DNA of 64,000 bases from Flavobacterium fryxellicola (lineage in GTDB: Bacteria > Bacteroidota > Bacteroidia > Flavobacteriales > Flavobacteriaceae): assembly GCF_900143245.1 (NCBI RefSeq), contig NZ_FRDK01000004.1, forward strand, positions 186,001 through 250,000, read 5' to 3'. The notes beneath the pieces were generated by a model that was not told the origin of the DNA, made no database searches, and saw only the letters and a program-made list of their open reading frames with translations. A program made the position numbers and the translations under genes. Below are positions 36,001 to 44,938 of the stretch, piece by piece (positions within the stretch are counted from its first letter, which is position 1; the number at the start of each line of letters is the position of its first letter).

Positions 36001-39000
36001 GATATTTCAGAGCGCAAGATTGCTGAAGATGCCATTTTGAAGGAAAAACAACTTTCGGAACTGATAATCAATAACCTTCCTGGTGTTTTTTATCTTTATG
36101 ACGAATCAGGAAATTTTGTCAAGTGGAATAAAAATTTTGAGACAGTTACGGGTTATAGTGCAGCTGAAATTGGTCAAATGGAAGCGATAGATTTTTATGA
36201 TGAAGACTATAAAGAAATAATAAAAACAAGATTAAAGACGGTCTTTAAAATTAAATCACCTGGATTAGAAGTCAAATTATTAACAAAAAATAAAGATAAA
36301 ATTCCGTATTACATTAATTCTCATGCTTTTGAGTATAAAGGAAAGAGGTGTCTCTTAGGAATGGGATTGGATCTTTCTGAAGTCAAGAAAGCAGAGGGAA
36401 AAATAAAAATTGCAAACGAAAGATTTGAAATGATCTCTGCAGCAACTAATGATGCAGTATTTGAATACAATATACTAACAGGAGAAAGTTGGAACAATCA
36501 AACTTTCATTGCTCTTTTAGGCTTTGGGAGTAGTTTACCAAACGGACAGAACAACAGCGTTATATGGCGATCCAAGGTTCATCCAGATGACCGCGAAAGA
36601 GTGGTGAAAAAACTAGAGGATTCTTATGTAGGTTCGACAAATTTGTGGTCAGATGAATTCCGTTTTCAAAAGGCAGATGGCAGTTATGGAATTTTCTATG
36701 ATAGAGGAATTATCTCCAGAGATGAATCTGGAAAAGCCATTCGTTTAAATGGAGCCATGATCGAAATCACCGAATTAAAAAATATTAAGGAGCAGTTATT
36801 ACAAAGTGAAGAGAAATATAGAAGTCTTATTGATCAAGCTTCAGACTCTATTTTTATTAATGATGCCGCTGGACATTTACTAGAGGTAAATGAAAGTGCC
36901 TGTGTTATGTTAGGGTATAGTAAAGAGGAACTTTGTACAAAAAACATAGTAGATTTATACACTAATGCCGAACTTGTAAGAAGGCCAATTATGTACAAAG
37001 AATTATTAAACGGCGAACAAACCTTGATTGAACGTACTATGCTTCACAAAACAGGATCTTTTATTGCAGTAGAAATTACGGCAAAGATGATTCTTGATGG
37101 TCGAATTGTTGCCATTGTGAGGGATATAAGCGAGCGTAAAAAAAAGGACGACGAATTTAGGAAAATGCATAAAAAAATTGAAGCTATTCTTGGCGCCATT
37201 CCTGACCTGTTATTTGAAGTAGACATAAACGGTAAAATTTTTAATTATCATTCTCGCCGCGATGATTTATTAGCGCTGCCTCAAGAAGTTTTTTTAGGAA
37301 AAACATTTTCTGACGTTTTAAATAAAGATGTAGCTAATTTAATTTTGTCTGCTATAAAAGAAGCTTCGCTAGAAGGATATTCTAACGGAAAACAATATTC
37401 CTTAAAGCTAAATGAGGAATTGCATTGGTTTGAACTTTCAATTGCGCCTATGATGGAAAGTGATGCACAAGAAATTCACTTTATTTGTCTGTCACGTGAT
37501 ATTACTGCGGCAAAAAATTCCGATTTTGCACTTTTAAAAAGCGAGGAGCGATACCGTGGTTTACTAAACAATCTTGATGCAGGGATTCTAGTTCATGCTG
37601 CTGATACTTCCATCATTGTCAATAATCAAAAAGCAGCTGAATTATTGGGATTGGCTAATAATGAAATGAAAGGGATGAAAGCTTCTGATCTTGCTTGGAA
37701 TTTCTTAGATGAGGAAAATGAAGTGTTGTCTTTGAACAACTATCCTGTAAACCAAATTATTGCTACAAAGAAATCTTTGAAAAATTTTGTTTTAGGAGTA
37801 CATCGTTCCGTAAAAAACGATGTGGTGTGGCTATTAGTAAACGGTTATCCAGATCGTAACGAAGAGGGTGAAATCTATGAAATAGTAGTAAGTTTTATAG
37901 ATATAACAGAACAAAAAGTAATGGAAATGGAACTGCTAAAAGCAAAGGATTTAGCAGAATCCGCAAACAAAGCAAAGACTGATTTTCTAGCTAATATGAG
38001 TCATGAAATCAGAACGCCATTAAACGGGATAATTGGATTCACTCATTTATTAATGAAGTCAAATTTGAAAAAAAATCAAGCAGAATATATGACTACAGTC
38101 AATGAATCTGCGACATCATTAATGGAAATTGTCAATGATGTACTGGATTTCTCCAAAATTGAATCTGGAAAATTAGAGCTTAATATTGAGGAGGTGAATC
38201 TTTTTAAATTGACAAATCAAGTCATAGATTTATTCAAATTCCAAGCAAACCAAAAGAAGATAGATTTAATACTTGACATAAATAATAACGTTCCGCAATA
38301 CATTCTGGCTGATTCTGTGCGATTGAAACAAATATTGGTGAATCTCTTGAGTAACGCGATTAAATTTACCAATTTTGGAGAAATAAGATTAGATATTAAC
38401 GAAATCGACTTGTCAAATACAAAAGGGTCAACGATTCAGTTTTCTGTAAAAGATACAGGAGTGGGAATTAAAACTCAAAATAACGAAAAAATATTCAATT
38501 CGTTTGTACAAGAAGATAATTCCACCAATAGAAAATTTGGAGGAACAGGATTAGGGTTGGCTATTTCAAATCAATTATTAGCTTTAATGGATAGCAAGCT
38601 ACAACTGATCAGTAAATATGGCGATGGAAGCGATTTCTTTTTTGTCATTAAATTCAAAAAGGCAAAACATAAAAAAAATGCGGCTGCGTTATTTGTCAAA
38701 AGCATAAAAAAGGACGGTACTACACCGTTGAAAACGTTAAGTGATCTTACAGTTTTAATAGTGGAAGACAATAAAATTAATATGCTGCTAGCTAAAACAT
38801 TAGTCAAAAGAATCATTTCTAATTGTACTATTCTTGAAGCTAAGGATGGTAATGAGGCTGTCGATATGTATAAAAAAGAAAAACCTGACGTGATTTTAAT
38901 GGACATTCAGATGCCAAATAAAAATGGATATGAAGCAACAGATGAAATTAGACAACTAAAAGGGGCTAAAAATATTCCTATAATTGCTATCACTGCAGGC

Positions 39001-39117
39001 ATAATGGTAGGCGATAAAGAAAAATGCCTTCAAGCCGGTATGAATGATTACTTGCCAAAACCCATTATTCAATTGGATTTAGAAAAAGTATTGCAAAAAT
39101 GGTTGAATAAGAATTGA
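33100..39117 (+). CDS. Giant soluble multi-PAS hybrid sensor histidine kinase
   Basis: 2005 residues from the ATG at 33100 (a GTG at 33094 is possible). No membrane helix or signal peptide, so it senses in the cytoplasm. Eleven PAS/PAC-type modules end in D-[ILV]-[TS]-E-like signatures near residues 140, 268, 404, 530, 661, 969, 1092, 1223, 1343, 1468 and 1602. A GAF domain (about 680-845) follows the fifth. HisKA: FLANMSHEIRTPLNG with phospho-His near 1637. HATPase: NLLSNAIKFT, DTGVGI and GGTGLGLAIS (about 1750-1825). A C-terminal receiver starts LIVEDNKINM with phospho-Asp near 1937 (LMDIQMPNKNG). No partner response regulator lies nearby. Confidence 0.95.
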   Translation: MNEAKPTYDELLKKIQEQELEIIRLKNGEHKKSNFEFLAKESEDMLCVLGSGGYFKEINPDFVLKFGYTEQEFLNNPFATFVHPEDQKNTAAEVERLSKNQTSLNFENRCIKKNGETVVIHWIFSVNLPMQIIYGIGRDITEKRKAQENLIFSENLLNIAQKIAKIGTWELDLIDNKMVWSKELYSIYEIDGKLEQNLFEGYLSRFAKEDLVIFQNKIEQSRLDKKSFESEQCAIFSKKRIKWLTIIVTPVLDNKGNVVKLRGNTQDITEKKLIEQSTKEQEVAVIDYKLKLIEQESDAKFKYYLENAPDGIFVIDQNRNYIEVNQAASTLTGYSEQELLLMKFGDLSSVDQADATLQKFQFLQETGAIKGEIKIVRKNGSEIFCFIDAVKLSEDRFLGFVKDVTENKKVEEKIKESEKRFRALVENNDSIITVIDENLNTLFRNPSSVRVNGYSHEEYESLPEQEYFHPDYLVYVHEMLQKALDNPGNPHPVLFQVRHKNGNYIWLQGVLNNMMEYSGVNGIVANLRDVTESVVANETLVKEKEKFAKIAATAPGLIYSMRQNRDGTLCYPYASHAIGEIYGYTHEEIEFDATKIFGLIHPDDLESVMWSINETKSKLIPLKGEYRYLHPKKGMVWHEVNSLPLVEPEGTVICHGIVTDVTERILAKQKIIKANRLYLFISQINQMIVRTTDQETLFTEACTIAVDLGKFKMAWVGIVDEVTKEVIPAKIVGDDHGYFSKIKTITINDKPLGRGPAGCAIRLGKSVVCNDIENDLMMLPWKEEALERGYLSVMSVPIKKFGKAIGAFSFYAEEKNFFDKEEIALLEEATGDVAFALEIFEKEALRKKAEEDIFDSEQRYHTLTEVSTVGIFRTDTKGDTTYVNPYWCQISGLSFKEAMGKGWLKAVHEEDKKIVAQGWEEATNDLETSLSEYRFVRPDGSIAWVMGQAIPEKNVRNEIVGYIGTITDISERKIAEDAILKEKQLSELIINNLPGVFYLYDESGNFVKWNKNFETVTGYSAAEIGQMEAIDFYDEDYKEIIKTRLKTVFKIKSPGLEVKLLTKNKDKIPYYINSHAFEYKGKRCLLGMGLDLSEVKKAEGKIKIANERFEMISAATNDAVFEYNILTGESWNNQTFIALLGFGSSLPNGQNNSVIWRSKVHPDDRERVVKKLEDSYVGSTNLWSDEFRFQKADGSYGIFYDRGIISRDESGKAIRLNGAMIEITELKNIKEQLLQSEEKYRSLIDQASDSIFINDAAGHLLEVNESACVMLGYSKEELCTKNIVDLYTNAELVRRPIMYKELLNGEQTLIERTMLHKTGSFIAVEITAKMILDGRIVAIVRDISERKKKDDEFRKMHKKIEAILGAIPDLLFEVDINGKIFNYHSRRDDLLALPQEVFLGKTFSDVLNKDVANLILSAIKEASLEGYSNGKQYSLKLNEELHWFELSIAPMMESDAQEIHFICLSRDITAAKNSDFALLKSEERYRGLLNNLDAGILVHAADTSIIVNNQKAAELLGLANNEMKGMKASDLAWNFLDEENEVLSLNNYPVNQIIATKKSLKNFVLGVHRSVKNDVVWLLVNGYPDRNEEGEIYEIVVSFIDITEQKVMEMELLKAKDLAESANKAKTDFLANMSHEIRTPLNGIIGFTHLLMKSNLKKNQAEYMTTVNESATSLMEIVNDVLDFSKIESGKLELNIEEVNLFKLTNQVIDLFKFQANQKKIDLILDINNNVPQYILADSVRLKQILVNLLSNAIKFTNFGEIRLDINEIDLSNTKGSTIQFSVKDTGVGIKTQNNEKIFNSFVQEDNSTNRKFGGTGLGLAISNQLLALMDSKLQLISKYGDGSDFFFVIKFKKAKHKKNAAALFVKSIKKDGTTPLKTLSDLTVLIVEDNKINMLLAKTLVKRIISNCTILEAKDGNEAVDMYKKEKPDVILMDIQMPNKNGYEATDEIRQLKGAKNIPIIAITAGIMVGDKEKCLQAGMNDYLPKPIIQLDLEKVLQKWLNKN

Positions 39118-39200
39118 TTCTATTTCAACAAAGTTTAAAAAGAGCGTTTAATTATTGACGCCTAGTGAGAAATTAGGTAAAAAACTGAAAAAGAAAAGAG

Positions 39201-39242
39201 AAAAAAGGAGTGAAAATAAAATTATTTTCGCTCCTTTTTTTT
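39201..39242 (+). terminator. Terminator of the hybrid kinase gene
   Basis: AAAAAAGGAGTGAAAATAA pairs with TTATTTTCGCTCCTTTTTT with one G-U or mismatch, ending in a T run. Confidence 0.85.
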
Positions 39243-39446
39243 CATTCTTTTAGGCCAGGTAACTGCAATTTAAGCCGGTTGTAAAAAAAAATTATTAGGT
39301 AAGATTTGATGAAGATAAGCGAAAGCTGCTCAACGATAAGCTCCACATCAAAATAAATGAGGTACTTCGATTTACTTTCACCTTCAATAAATGATTTAAA
39401 AGCAAGGTTAAAAAAACGTGTTCACTACTTTTTTGAGAGTGCAAAT

Positions 39447-39470
39447 GCCTGTATGATTGAGCATACAGGC
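39447..39470. terminator. Hairpin after the methionine gamma-lyase-like gene
   Basis: GCCTGTATG (39447-39455) pairs perfectly with CATACAGGC (39462-39470) around ATTGAG. It lies 40 bp downstream of the lyase stop on the minus strand. The U tract is weak. Confidence 0.5.
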
Positions 39471-39510
39471 TTTAAACTGGCTTATTACAAGCAGGATTGT
39501 TTCAAGATAT

Positions 39511-40710
39511 TTAAATATTCAATTCCATCATACACGCTTTCATCATTTGATAGGTTCTTTCAATATCATTGTCTAATCCTATAGAGAAGCGGATTAAACC
39601 ATCAGTCAATCCCATTTCTATTTGTTCATCTAAAGGGATTTCACTTGATGTCGAAGTTCCAGGGGCGCTGAATAACGTTTTATAAAATCCTAAACTTACT
39701 GCCAGATATCCAAGATTTTTTGCTTGCATTAATTCCATTAATTCATTGGCTTTTGCCAAAGTTCCCACATCCAATGTCATCATTCCTCCAAAACCATATT
39801 CTGGATTGATCATCGTTTTATAAATTTCGTGACTTGGATGACTTTCTAAACCGGGATAAACTGTTTTAATACCATCGTTTTCGAAGCGCTGCGCCAGATA
39901 CAGCGCATTATGGCTGTGTTGTTTCATTCTAATATGCAAGGTGCGCAAGTTTTTCATCACACTCGCTGAACGCAAACTATCCATCGTAGGTCCCAGTAAC
40001 ATGCTGGCTCCGCTATTGACGTTTTTTAAACTATCAATAAATTCTCTCGAGGCACACGTTACTCCGCCCACAGTATCACTGCTTCCGTTGATATATTTAG
40101 TCAAACTGTGAATCACAATATCAGCACCCAATCGTGCAGGAGAAACGGACAATGGTGAAAATGTATTATCAACCACAAGCGTTAAATTATGGCGCTTTGC
40201 AATTTTAGATAAACCTTCAATATCAGCTACTTCTAGCAACGGATTACTAACTGTTTCACAATATAAAACTTTGGTTTCAGCTGTTATTGCAGCTTCTACA
40301 ACAGCAAGTTTTGTAATGTCTACAAAAGTAGTTTTAATGCCTAATCGTGGGGTAAAATTCTTCAAGAAAGCATACGTTCCGCCATAAATTGTTCTGCTCG
40401 AAACAATGTGATCGCCTGCGCCGCACAACTGCAAAAGAGTAGGGGTAATCGCGCCCATTCCGGAGGCCGAAACATTGGCTGATTCTGTTCCTTCCATCGC
40501 TGCCAAAGCTTTGTCTAAATACAAATTACTTGGTGAAGAATGGCGCGAGTACAAGTAGCAGCCTTCCATATTTCCTTCAAAAGTATCAAACATGGTTTTT
40601 GCCGATAAAAACGTATATGTGGAGGAATCAGAAATGGATGGGTTTACACCACCAAATTCTCCAAAGTACTGTAAATCCTGAATGTTGTCTGCGGGATTGA
40701 AATTTTTCAT
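39511..40710 (-). CDS. Cys/Met metabolism PLP enzyme, methionine gamma-lyase-like
   Basis: 399 residues of the transsulfuration PLP family: the PLP lysine lies in IHSLTKYINGSSDTVGG, the cofactor aspartate in VVDNTFSPL, and YSRHSSPSNLYLDKALAAMEG matches the family. The substrate-side block reads TIYGGTYAFL, where the well-studied P. putida methionine gamma-lyase has a cysteine (YGCTFAFL), so the exact reaction is uncertain; cystathionine gamma-lyase or gamma-synthase are alternatives. The divergent Lrp-type gene favours a catabolic amino-acid role. Confidence 0.85.
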   Translation of the reverse strand: MKNFNPADNIQDLQYFGEFGGVNPSISDSSTYTFLSAKTMFDTFEGNMEGCYLYSRHSSPSNLYLDKALAAMEGTESANVSASGMGAITPTLLQLCGAGDHIVSSRTIYGGTYAFLKNFTPRLGIKTTFVDITKLAVVEAAITAETKVLYCETVSNPLLEVADIEGLSKIAKRHNLTLVVDNTFSPLSVSPARLGADIVIHSLTKYINGSSDTVGGVTCASREFIDSLKNVNSGASMLLGPTMDSLRSASVMKNLRTLHIRMKQHSHNALYLAQRFENDGIKTVYPGLESHPSHEIYKTMINPEYGFGGMMTLDVGTLAKANELMELMQAKNLGYLAVSLGFYKTLFSAPGTSTSSEIPLDEQIEMGLTDGLIRFSIGLDNDIERTYQMMKACMMELNI

Positions 40711-40727
40711 AGTTGTATGTATTATTA

Positions 40728-40807
40728 TTTGAAGCTATTCCTGCTATTCGTTTCAATCTTTTCTTTTAAAAAAAAGAAAAGGATTTCTACTGCTATCAGG
40801 GCTAGGG
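40728..40807 (-). repeat. Intergenic stem-loop repeat
   Basis: Read on the minus strand: TAGCCCTGAT.., GAAATCCTTTTCTTTTTTTT, AAAAGAAAAGATTG, AGCAGGAATAGCTTCAAA. The AATCC/GATT arms form a long A/T stem. Order and sequence match the copy at 44531-44624. It sits in the promoter region of the lyase gene. Confidence 0.75.
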
Positions 40808-40860
40808 TATTATGTTAGTAACAAAATCTATTCAAAATAACGCGGTTCTAGATTAATAAT

Positions 40861-40871
40861 CAATACTATTG
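40861..40871. promoter_or_regulatory. Palindrome between lyase and lrp genes
   Basis: CAATACTATTG is an odd palindrome flanked by near-symmetric AT-rich arms, placed in the divergent intergenic region. It is a possible Lrp binding site; weak evidence. Confidence 0.3.
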
Positions 40872-40984
40872 TTTATTATTAGATTTTAAAACTATAAATA
40901 ACATGTAATGTGTTTTATTTATCTAAATTAGCTCCTTAAATAGGATGTATATAGATTTTATTTCCATTTCAACTTTAAATAAAG

Positions 40985-41443
40985 ATGACACTAGATTCAA
41001 CAGATAAAAAACTGCTCTATTTATTACAATCCGATTGTAAGAAAACGACAAAAGAATTTTCAGTAAAGCTCAACCTTTCGGTTACTGCGGTTTATGAGCG
41101 CATTAAAAAGCTCGAAAGAGAGGGAATCATCGATAAATATGTAGTGCTAGTCAACCGTTCTAAAGTCGAAAAAGGATTTGTCGTTTTTTGTCATCTTAAA
41201 CTTATTCAGCATACCAAAGAGTTTCTTACCAAGTTTGAAAGTGAAGTTGTGCAGTTAAAGGAAGTGCTGGAATGCCATCACGTGAGTGGCGATTATGATT
41301 ATATTTTAAAAATAGTGGTAAAAGATATGGAAGCGTATCGAGAGTTTTTGGTCACTAAATTAACCACTTTGGAACATATTGGAAGCACGCACAGTACCTT
41401 CATGATTAGCGAAGTAAAAAGCACAACGGTTGTTGATCTTTAA
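40985..41443 (+). CDS. Lrp/AsnC family transcriptional regulator
   Basis: 152 residues. N-terminal HTH: DKKLLYLLQSDCKKTTKEFSVKL then VTAVYERIKKLEREGIIDKY. The C-terminal RAM domain holds HHVSGDYDYILKIVVKDMEAY, the usual GDYDY core that binds amino acids. It is divergent from the methionine gamma-lyase-like gene, the arrangement seen for mdeR/mdeA in Pseudomonas, and is probably its regulator (inference). Confidence 0.92.
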   Translation: MTLDSTDKKLLYLLQSDCKKTTKEFSVKLNLSVTAVYERIKKLEREGIIDKYVVLVNRSKVEKGFVVFCHLKLIQHTKEFLTKFESEVVQLKEVLECHHVSGDYDYILKIVVKDMEAYREFLVTKLTTLEHIGSTHSTFMISEVKSTTVVDL

Positions 41444-41548
41444 AGATAATGGAGGTGCAGCGACGAATTTTGTATGATGCAATAGTAATTACTTGAAAAT
41501 CGCATCAAAAAACCTGACACTTTAAACTTTAAACATAACTTAATTCCT

Positions 41549-41556
41549 TAATTTTG
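41549..41556 (+). promoter_or_regulatory. Candidate -7 box for lpdA
   Basis: TAATTTTG, 28 bp before the ATG at 41585; no TTG at the usual distance. Confidence 0.45.
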
Positions 41557-41584
41557 CAGTACTAAAAATAAAAACACATAAACT

Positions 41585-42988
41585 ATGAGTTCATTTGACG
41601 TAGTCATTATAGGTTCTGGCCCAGGCGGATATGTAGCAGCGATTCGTTGTGCGCAATTGGGTTTCAAAACAGCAATTATCGAAAAATATGCCGCTCTTGG
41701 TGGAACTTGCCTAAATGTAGGTTGTATTCCTTCTAAAGCGTTGCTGGCTTCTTCCCATCATTACAGTGACATAGCGCATTTTGCTGAGCACGGAATTGAA
41801 GTTTCTGGGGAAATAAAAGTGAATCTAGAAAAAATGATCGCACGAAAACAAGCCGTAGTTGACCAAACTGTGGGTGGGGTGAAATTTTTGATGGATAAAA
41901 ATAAAATTACTGTTTTTGAAGGTTTAGGTTCCTTTATTGACGCCACGCACATTGCGATTGCAAAAGCAGATGGAACTTCGGAAACTGTAGAAGCTAAAAA
42001 CATAATTATCGCTACAGGTTCTAAACCATCGAACTTACCTTTTATTAAATTAGATAAAGAAAGAATAATCACTTCTACTGAAGCTTTGAAACTTCCTGAA
42101 GTTCCAAAACATTTGGTTATTATTGGTGGTGGAGTCATTGGAATTGAACTTGGACAAGTGTATTTGCGTTTAGGAGCTCAGGTTTCTGTCGTGGAATATC
42201 TAGACAGAATCATTCCAGGAATGGATGCTTCATTGTCCAAAGAATTGACTAAAGTCTTGAAAAAGCAAGGTATGAAATTCTACGTTTCGCATAAAGTGAA
42301 ATCAGTAGAAAGAAATGGGGATATTGTTGCTGTTCAAGCAGAGAATACTAAAGGAGAAACGATTACGCTAGAAGGAAATTACGCCTTGGTTTCTGTAGGT
42401 CGTCGCCCTTATACCGATGGATTGAATGCTGATAAAGCAGGAGTTAAAATTTCAGATCGAGGAATGGTTGAGGTAAACGATCATTTGCAAACGAATGTTC
42501 CAAATATCTATGCCATTGGGGATGTCGTTCGTGGAGCGATGCTTGCTCACAAAGCAGAAGAGGAAGGAACTATGGTCGCGGAAATTTTAGCAGGTCAAAA
42601 ACCACATATCGATTATAATCTTATTCCAGGAGTTGTATACACGTGGCCCGAAGTGGCTGCTGTAGGACAAACAGAAGAGCAGTTAAAAGCAGCTGGAATC
42701 GAATACAAAGCTGGAAGTTTTCCATTTAAAGCATTAGGTCGTGCGAGAGCGGGAGGAGATTTAGACGGATTTGTAAAAATTCTTGCTGATGCAAAAACGG
42801 ATGAAGTTTTAGGTGTTCACATGATTGGAGCGCGTTGTGCTGATTTAATTGCCGAAGCAGTGACTGCAATGGAATTTAAAGCATCTGCCGAAGATATTTC
42901 TAGAATCTCTCATGCGCATCCTACTTTTGCGGAGGCGATGAAGGAGGCTGCGCTTGCCGCTACAGACAATAGAGCGTTACACGTGTAG
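41585..42988 (+). CDS. lpdA: Dihydrolipoyl dehydrogenase
   Basis: 467 residues. FAD fingerprint VVIIGSGPGGYVAAI; redox disulfide C42-C47 in GGTCLNVGCIPS; NAD-binding LVIIGGGVIGIELG; FAD-binding YAIGDVVRG; and the C-terminal His-Glu dyad in SHAHPTFAEAM. It reoxidises dihydrolipoamide in the 2-oxoacid dehydrogenase and glycine cleavage complexes. No E1 or E2 gene is adjacent. A bidirectional terminator separates it from fumC. Confidence 0.96.
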   Translation: MSSFDVVIIGSGPGGYVAAIRCAQLGFKTAIIEKYAALGGTCLNVGCIPSKALLASSHHYSDIAHFAEHGIEVSGEIKVNLEKMIARKQAVVDQTVGGVKFLMDKNKITVFEGLGSFIDATHIAIAKADGTSETVEAKNIIIATGSKPSNLPFIKLDKERIITSTEALKLPEVPKHLVIIGGGVIGIELGQVYLRLGAQVSVVEYLDRIIPGMDASLSKELTKVLKKQGMKFYVSHKVKSVERNGDIVAVQAENTKGETITLEGNYALVSVGRRPYTDGLNADKAGVKISDRGMVEVNDHLQTNVPNIYAIGDVVRGAMLAHKAEEEGTMVAEILAGQKPHIDYNLIPGVVYTWPEVAAVGQTEEQLKAAGIEYKAGSFPFKALGRARAGGDLDGFVKILADAKTDEVLGVHMIGARCADLIAEAVTAMEFKASAEDISRISHAHPTFAEAMKEAALAATDNRALHV

Positions 42989-43028
42989 TTAAAATTCAAA
43001 TATTTTAAATACCGATTTACAAAATAAT

Positions 43029-43075
43029 AAATCCCAAATTCCACAATGTATCAGTTGGAATTTGGGATTTTTTTA
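43029..43075. terminator. Bidirectional terminator between lpdA and fumC
   Basis: ATCCCAAATTCC pairs with GGAATTTGGGAT (stem arms near 43031-43042 and 43057-43068) with a T run on one side and A run on the other. Confidence 0.85.
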
Positions 43076-43094
43076 TTTTGCGATTGACTAGATT

Positions 43095-44492
43095 TTATTT
43101 CAAACTTCCCACCATATCTTCAGGTTTAACCCAAGCATCAAAATCTTCTGGAGTTACATAACCTAAACGCACCGCCTCTTCTTTTAATGTTGTTCCGTTT
43201 TTATGTGCCGTCTGAGCAATTTCAGCCGATTTGTAATATCCGATTTTAGTGTTCAAAGCAGTAACTAACATTAAGGAATTATCTACTAATTCTTTGATTC
43301 GTTTGTAGTTGGGTTCAATACCTTGAGCACAATGTTCGTCAAACGAAAGACAAGCATCACCTAATAAACGAGCCGATTGTAAAAAATTTGCTGCCATTAA
43401 TGGTTTAAAAACATTCAATTCATAATGACCTTGCATTCCTCCCACAGAAATGGCGACATCATTCCCCATAACTTGTGCACAAACCATTGTCAAAGCTTCG
43501 CATTGGGTTGGGTTTACTTTTCCTGGCATGATAGAAGAACCTGGTTCGTTTTCTGGAATAAGGATTTCTCCAATTCCGGAGCGTGGTCCTGAAGCTAACA
43601 TACGTACATCATTAGCAATTTTATTCAATGAAACGGCTAATTGTTTTAAAGCACCGTGTGTTTCTACAATTGCATCATGTGCAGCCAAAGCTTCAAACTT
43701 ATTTTCGGCTGTTACAAAGGGATGTCCTGTAAACTCCGCTATGTATTCCGCTACTTTTACGTCATATCCTTCTGGAGTATTCAATCCAGTTCCTACTGCT
43801 GTACCTCCTAAAGCTACTTCTGATAAGTGAGCTAACGTATTTTTAACTGCTTTTAAACCATAGTTTAATTGTGCTACATATCCTGAAATTTCTTGACCCA
43901 ATGTAAGCGGAGTAGCATCCATTAAATGCGTACGGCCAATTTTTACCACTGTTTTAAAATCAGTAGCCTTGGCGTGCAAAGTGTCTCTTAATTTTTCAAC
44001 AGCAGGAATTGTAATCTCCACCACCGCTTTGTATGCGGCAATGTGCATTCCAGTTGGGAACGTATCATTTGAAGATTGTGATTTGTTCACATCATCGTTT
44101 GCTTTAATGAATTGTTCGCCTTCGCCAATGTTAAATCCCTTCAATACCTGAGCGCGATTTGCAACTACTTCATTTACGTTCATGTTACTTTGCGTTCCTG
44201 AACCGGTTTGCCAGATAACCAATGGAAATTCATTGTCAAGTTTACCGGCTAGGATTTCATCACAAACGGCCGCAATAGCATCTCGTTTTTCGATTGGTAA
44301 AACTCCTAAATCACAATTAGCGTATGCAGCTGCTTTTTTTAGATAAGCGAAACCTTCTATAATTTCTTTCGGCATCGAAGCAGATGGGCCAATCTTAAAA
44401 TTGTTACGAGAACGTTCTGTTTGTGCGCCCCAATACTTGTCAGCGGGAACCTGCACTTCACCCATGGTGTCTTTTTCTATTCTGAATTTCAT
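43095..44492 (-). CDS. fumC: Class II fumarate hydratase
   Basis: 465 residues from the ATG at 44492 ([16 protein letters not shown]), the normal FumC start. The frame stays open to 44636, but that part is translated repeat sequence and is rejected. The lyase-superfamily signature [15 protein letters not shown] carries the catalytic serine; [14 protein letters not shown] and [12 protein letters not shown] are the other substrate blocks. It interconverts fumarate and malate in the TCA cycle. Confidence 0.97.
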   Translation of the reverse strand: MKFRIEKDTMGEVQVPADKYWGAQTERSRNNFKIGPSASMPKEIIEGFAYLKKAAAYANCDLGVLPIEKRDAIAAVCDEILAGKLDNEFPLVIWQTGSGTQSNMNVNEVVANRAQVLKGFNIGEGEQFIKANDDVNKSQSSNDTFPTGMHIAAYKAVVEITIPAVEKLRDTLHAKATDFKTVVKIGRTHLMDATPLTLGQEISGYVAQLNYGLKAVKNTLAHLSEVALGGTAVGTGLNTPEGYDVKVAEYIAEFTGHPFVTAENKFEALAAHDAIVETHGALKQLAVSLNKIANDVRMLASGPRSGIGEILIPENEPGSSIMPGKVNPTQCEALTMVCAQVMGNDVAISVGGMQGHYELNVFKPLMAANFLQSARLLGDACLSFDEHCAQGIEPNYKRIKELVDNSLMLVTALNTKIGYYKSAEIAQTAHKNGTTLKEEAVRLGYVTPEDFDAWVKPEDMVGSLK

Positions 44493-44530
44493 GTTGATGT
44501 TATTTATAAATATGTAGTTTATTCGGTTTT

Positions 44531-44624
44531 TAGCCCCGATTGTCCCGAAGCTTCGGGAGGAAATCCTTTTCTTTTTTTCTTTAAAAAAGAAAAGATTGGA
44601 GTGCACAGCGGGATCAGCTCCAAA
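44531..44624 (+). repeat. Intergenic stem-loop repeat with inserted GC module
   Basis: TAGCCCCGAT, the 14-bp palindrome CCCGAAGCTTCGGG (44544-44557), GGAAATCCTTTTCTTTTTTT, AAAAAAGAAAAGATTG and AGCGGGATCAGCTCCAAA. The central arms form a long A/T stem-loop. The copy at 40728-40807 lacks the palindrome; the trpF coding insert carries only the palindrome part. It lies upstream of fumC. Confidence 0.78.
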
Positions 44625-44692
44625 CTCTGAGTTCAAAAATACGGAAAATTCCTTTTTTATAAAAATTCATAGGTAGTTTTTATCCATTTTTA

Positions 44693-44723
44693 TTGGTATG
44701 AAAAGGAATTAAACTTACATTTG
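44693..44723 (+). promoter_or_regulatory. Promoter of the small membrane protein gene
   Basis: TTG (44693-44695), a 20-bp spacer and TACATTTG (44716-44723), 27 bp before the ATG at 44751: a full consensus match. Confidence 0.7.
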
Positions 44724-44750
44724 TGGCTACATTCAAAAATTCCGGAAAAC

Positions 44751-44912
44751 ATGTTTGAATTTTCACAGTATTTAGGCTTTTTACTTTTCTTAACCATTCT
44801 TACTATAGGGTTTTGGTTGATGTTCTTTTTAGTTGGTTTTGTATCCTATTGGATAGGTGGAGCATCTTGGGAAGCATACAAAGAGAAAAGAGATAAAAAG
44901 AAGCAAGAGTAA
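44751..44912 (+). CDS. Small single-helix membrane protein (53 residues)
   Basis: Start MFEFSQYLGFLLFLTILTIG; one or two closely packed hydrophobic segments span residues about 8-38, then a strongly charged tail (WEAYKEKRDKKKQE). It has its own consensus promoter, a normal start distance and a terminator 25 bp after the stop, so I judge it a real gene. Family not recognised. Topology suggests a short membrane anchor with a basic cytoplasmic tail. Confidence 0.7.
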   Translation: MFEFSQYLGFLLFLTILTIGFWLMFFLVGFVSYWIGGASWEAYKEKRDKKKQE

Positions 44913-44938
44913 CAAGCAGTATAATCTGTTTTGTTACA

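Larger units (their letters stand above)
39118..39510. other. Intergenic region after the hybrid kinase
   Basis: About 390 bp between convergent genes. It holds the kinase terminator (39201-39242) and a second hairpin (39447-39470). No gene seen. Confidence 0.45.

Noticed and set aside
39357..39584. 75-codon plus-strand frame after the kinase
   Set aside because: It crosses a hairpin and runs antisense into the lyase gene; composition is random.
44493..44636. 48-codon N-terminal extension of fumC
   Set aside because: It is a translation of the intergenic repeat; MKFRIEKDT at 44492 is the normal FumC start.
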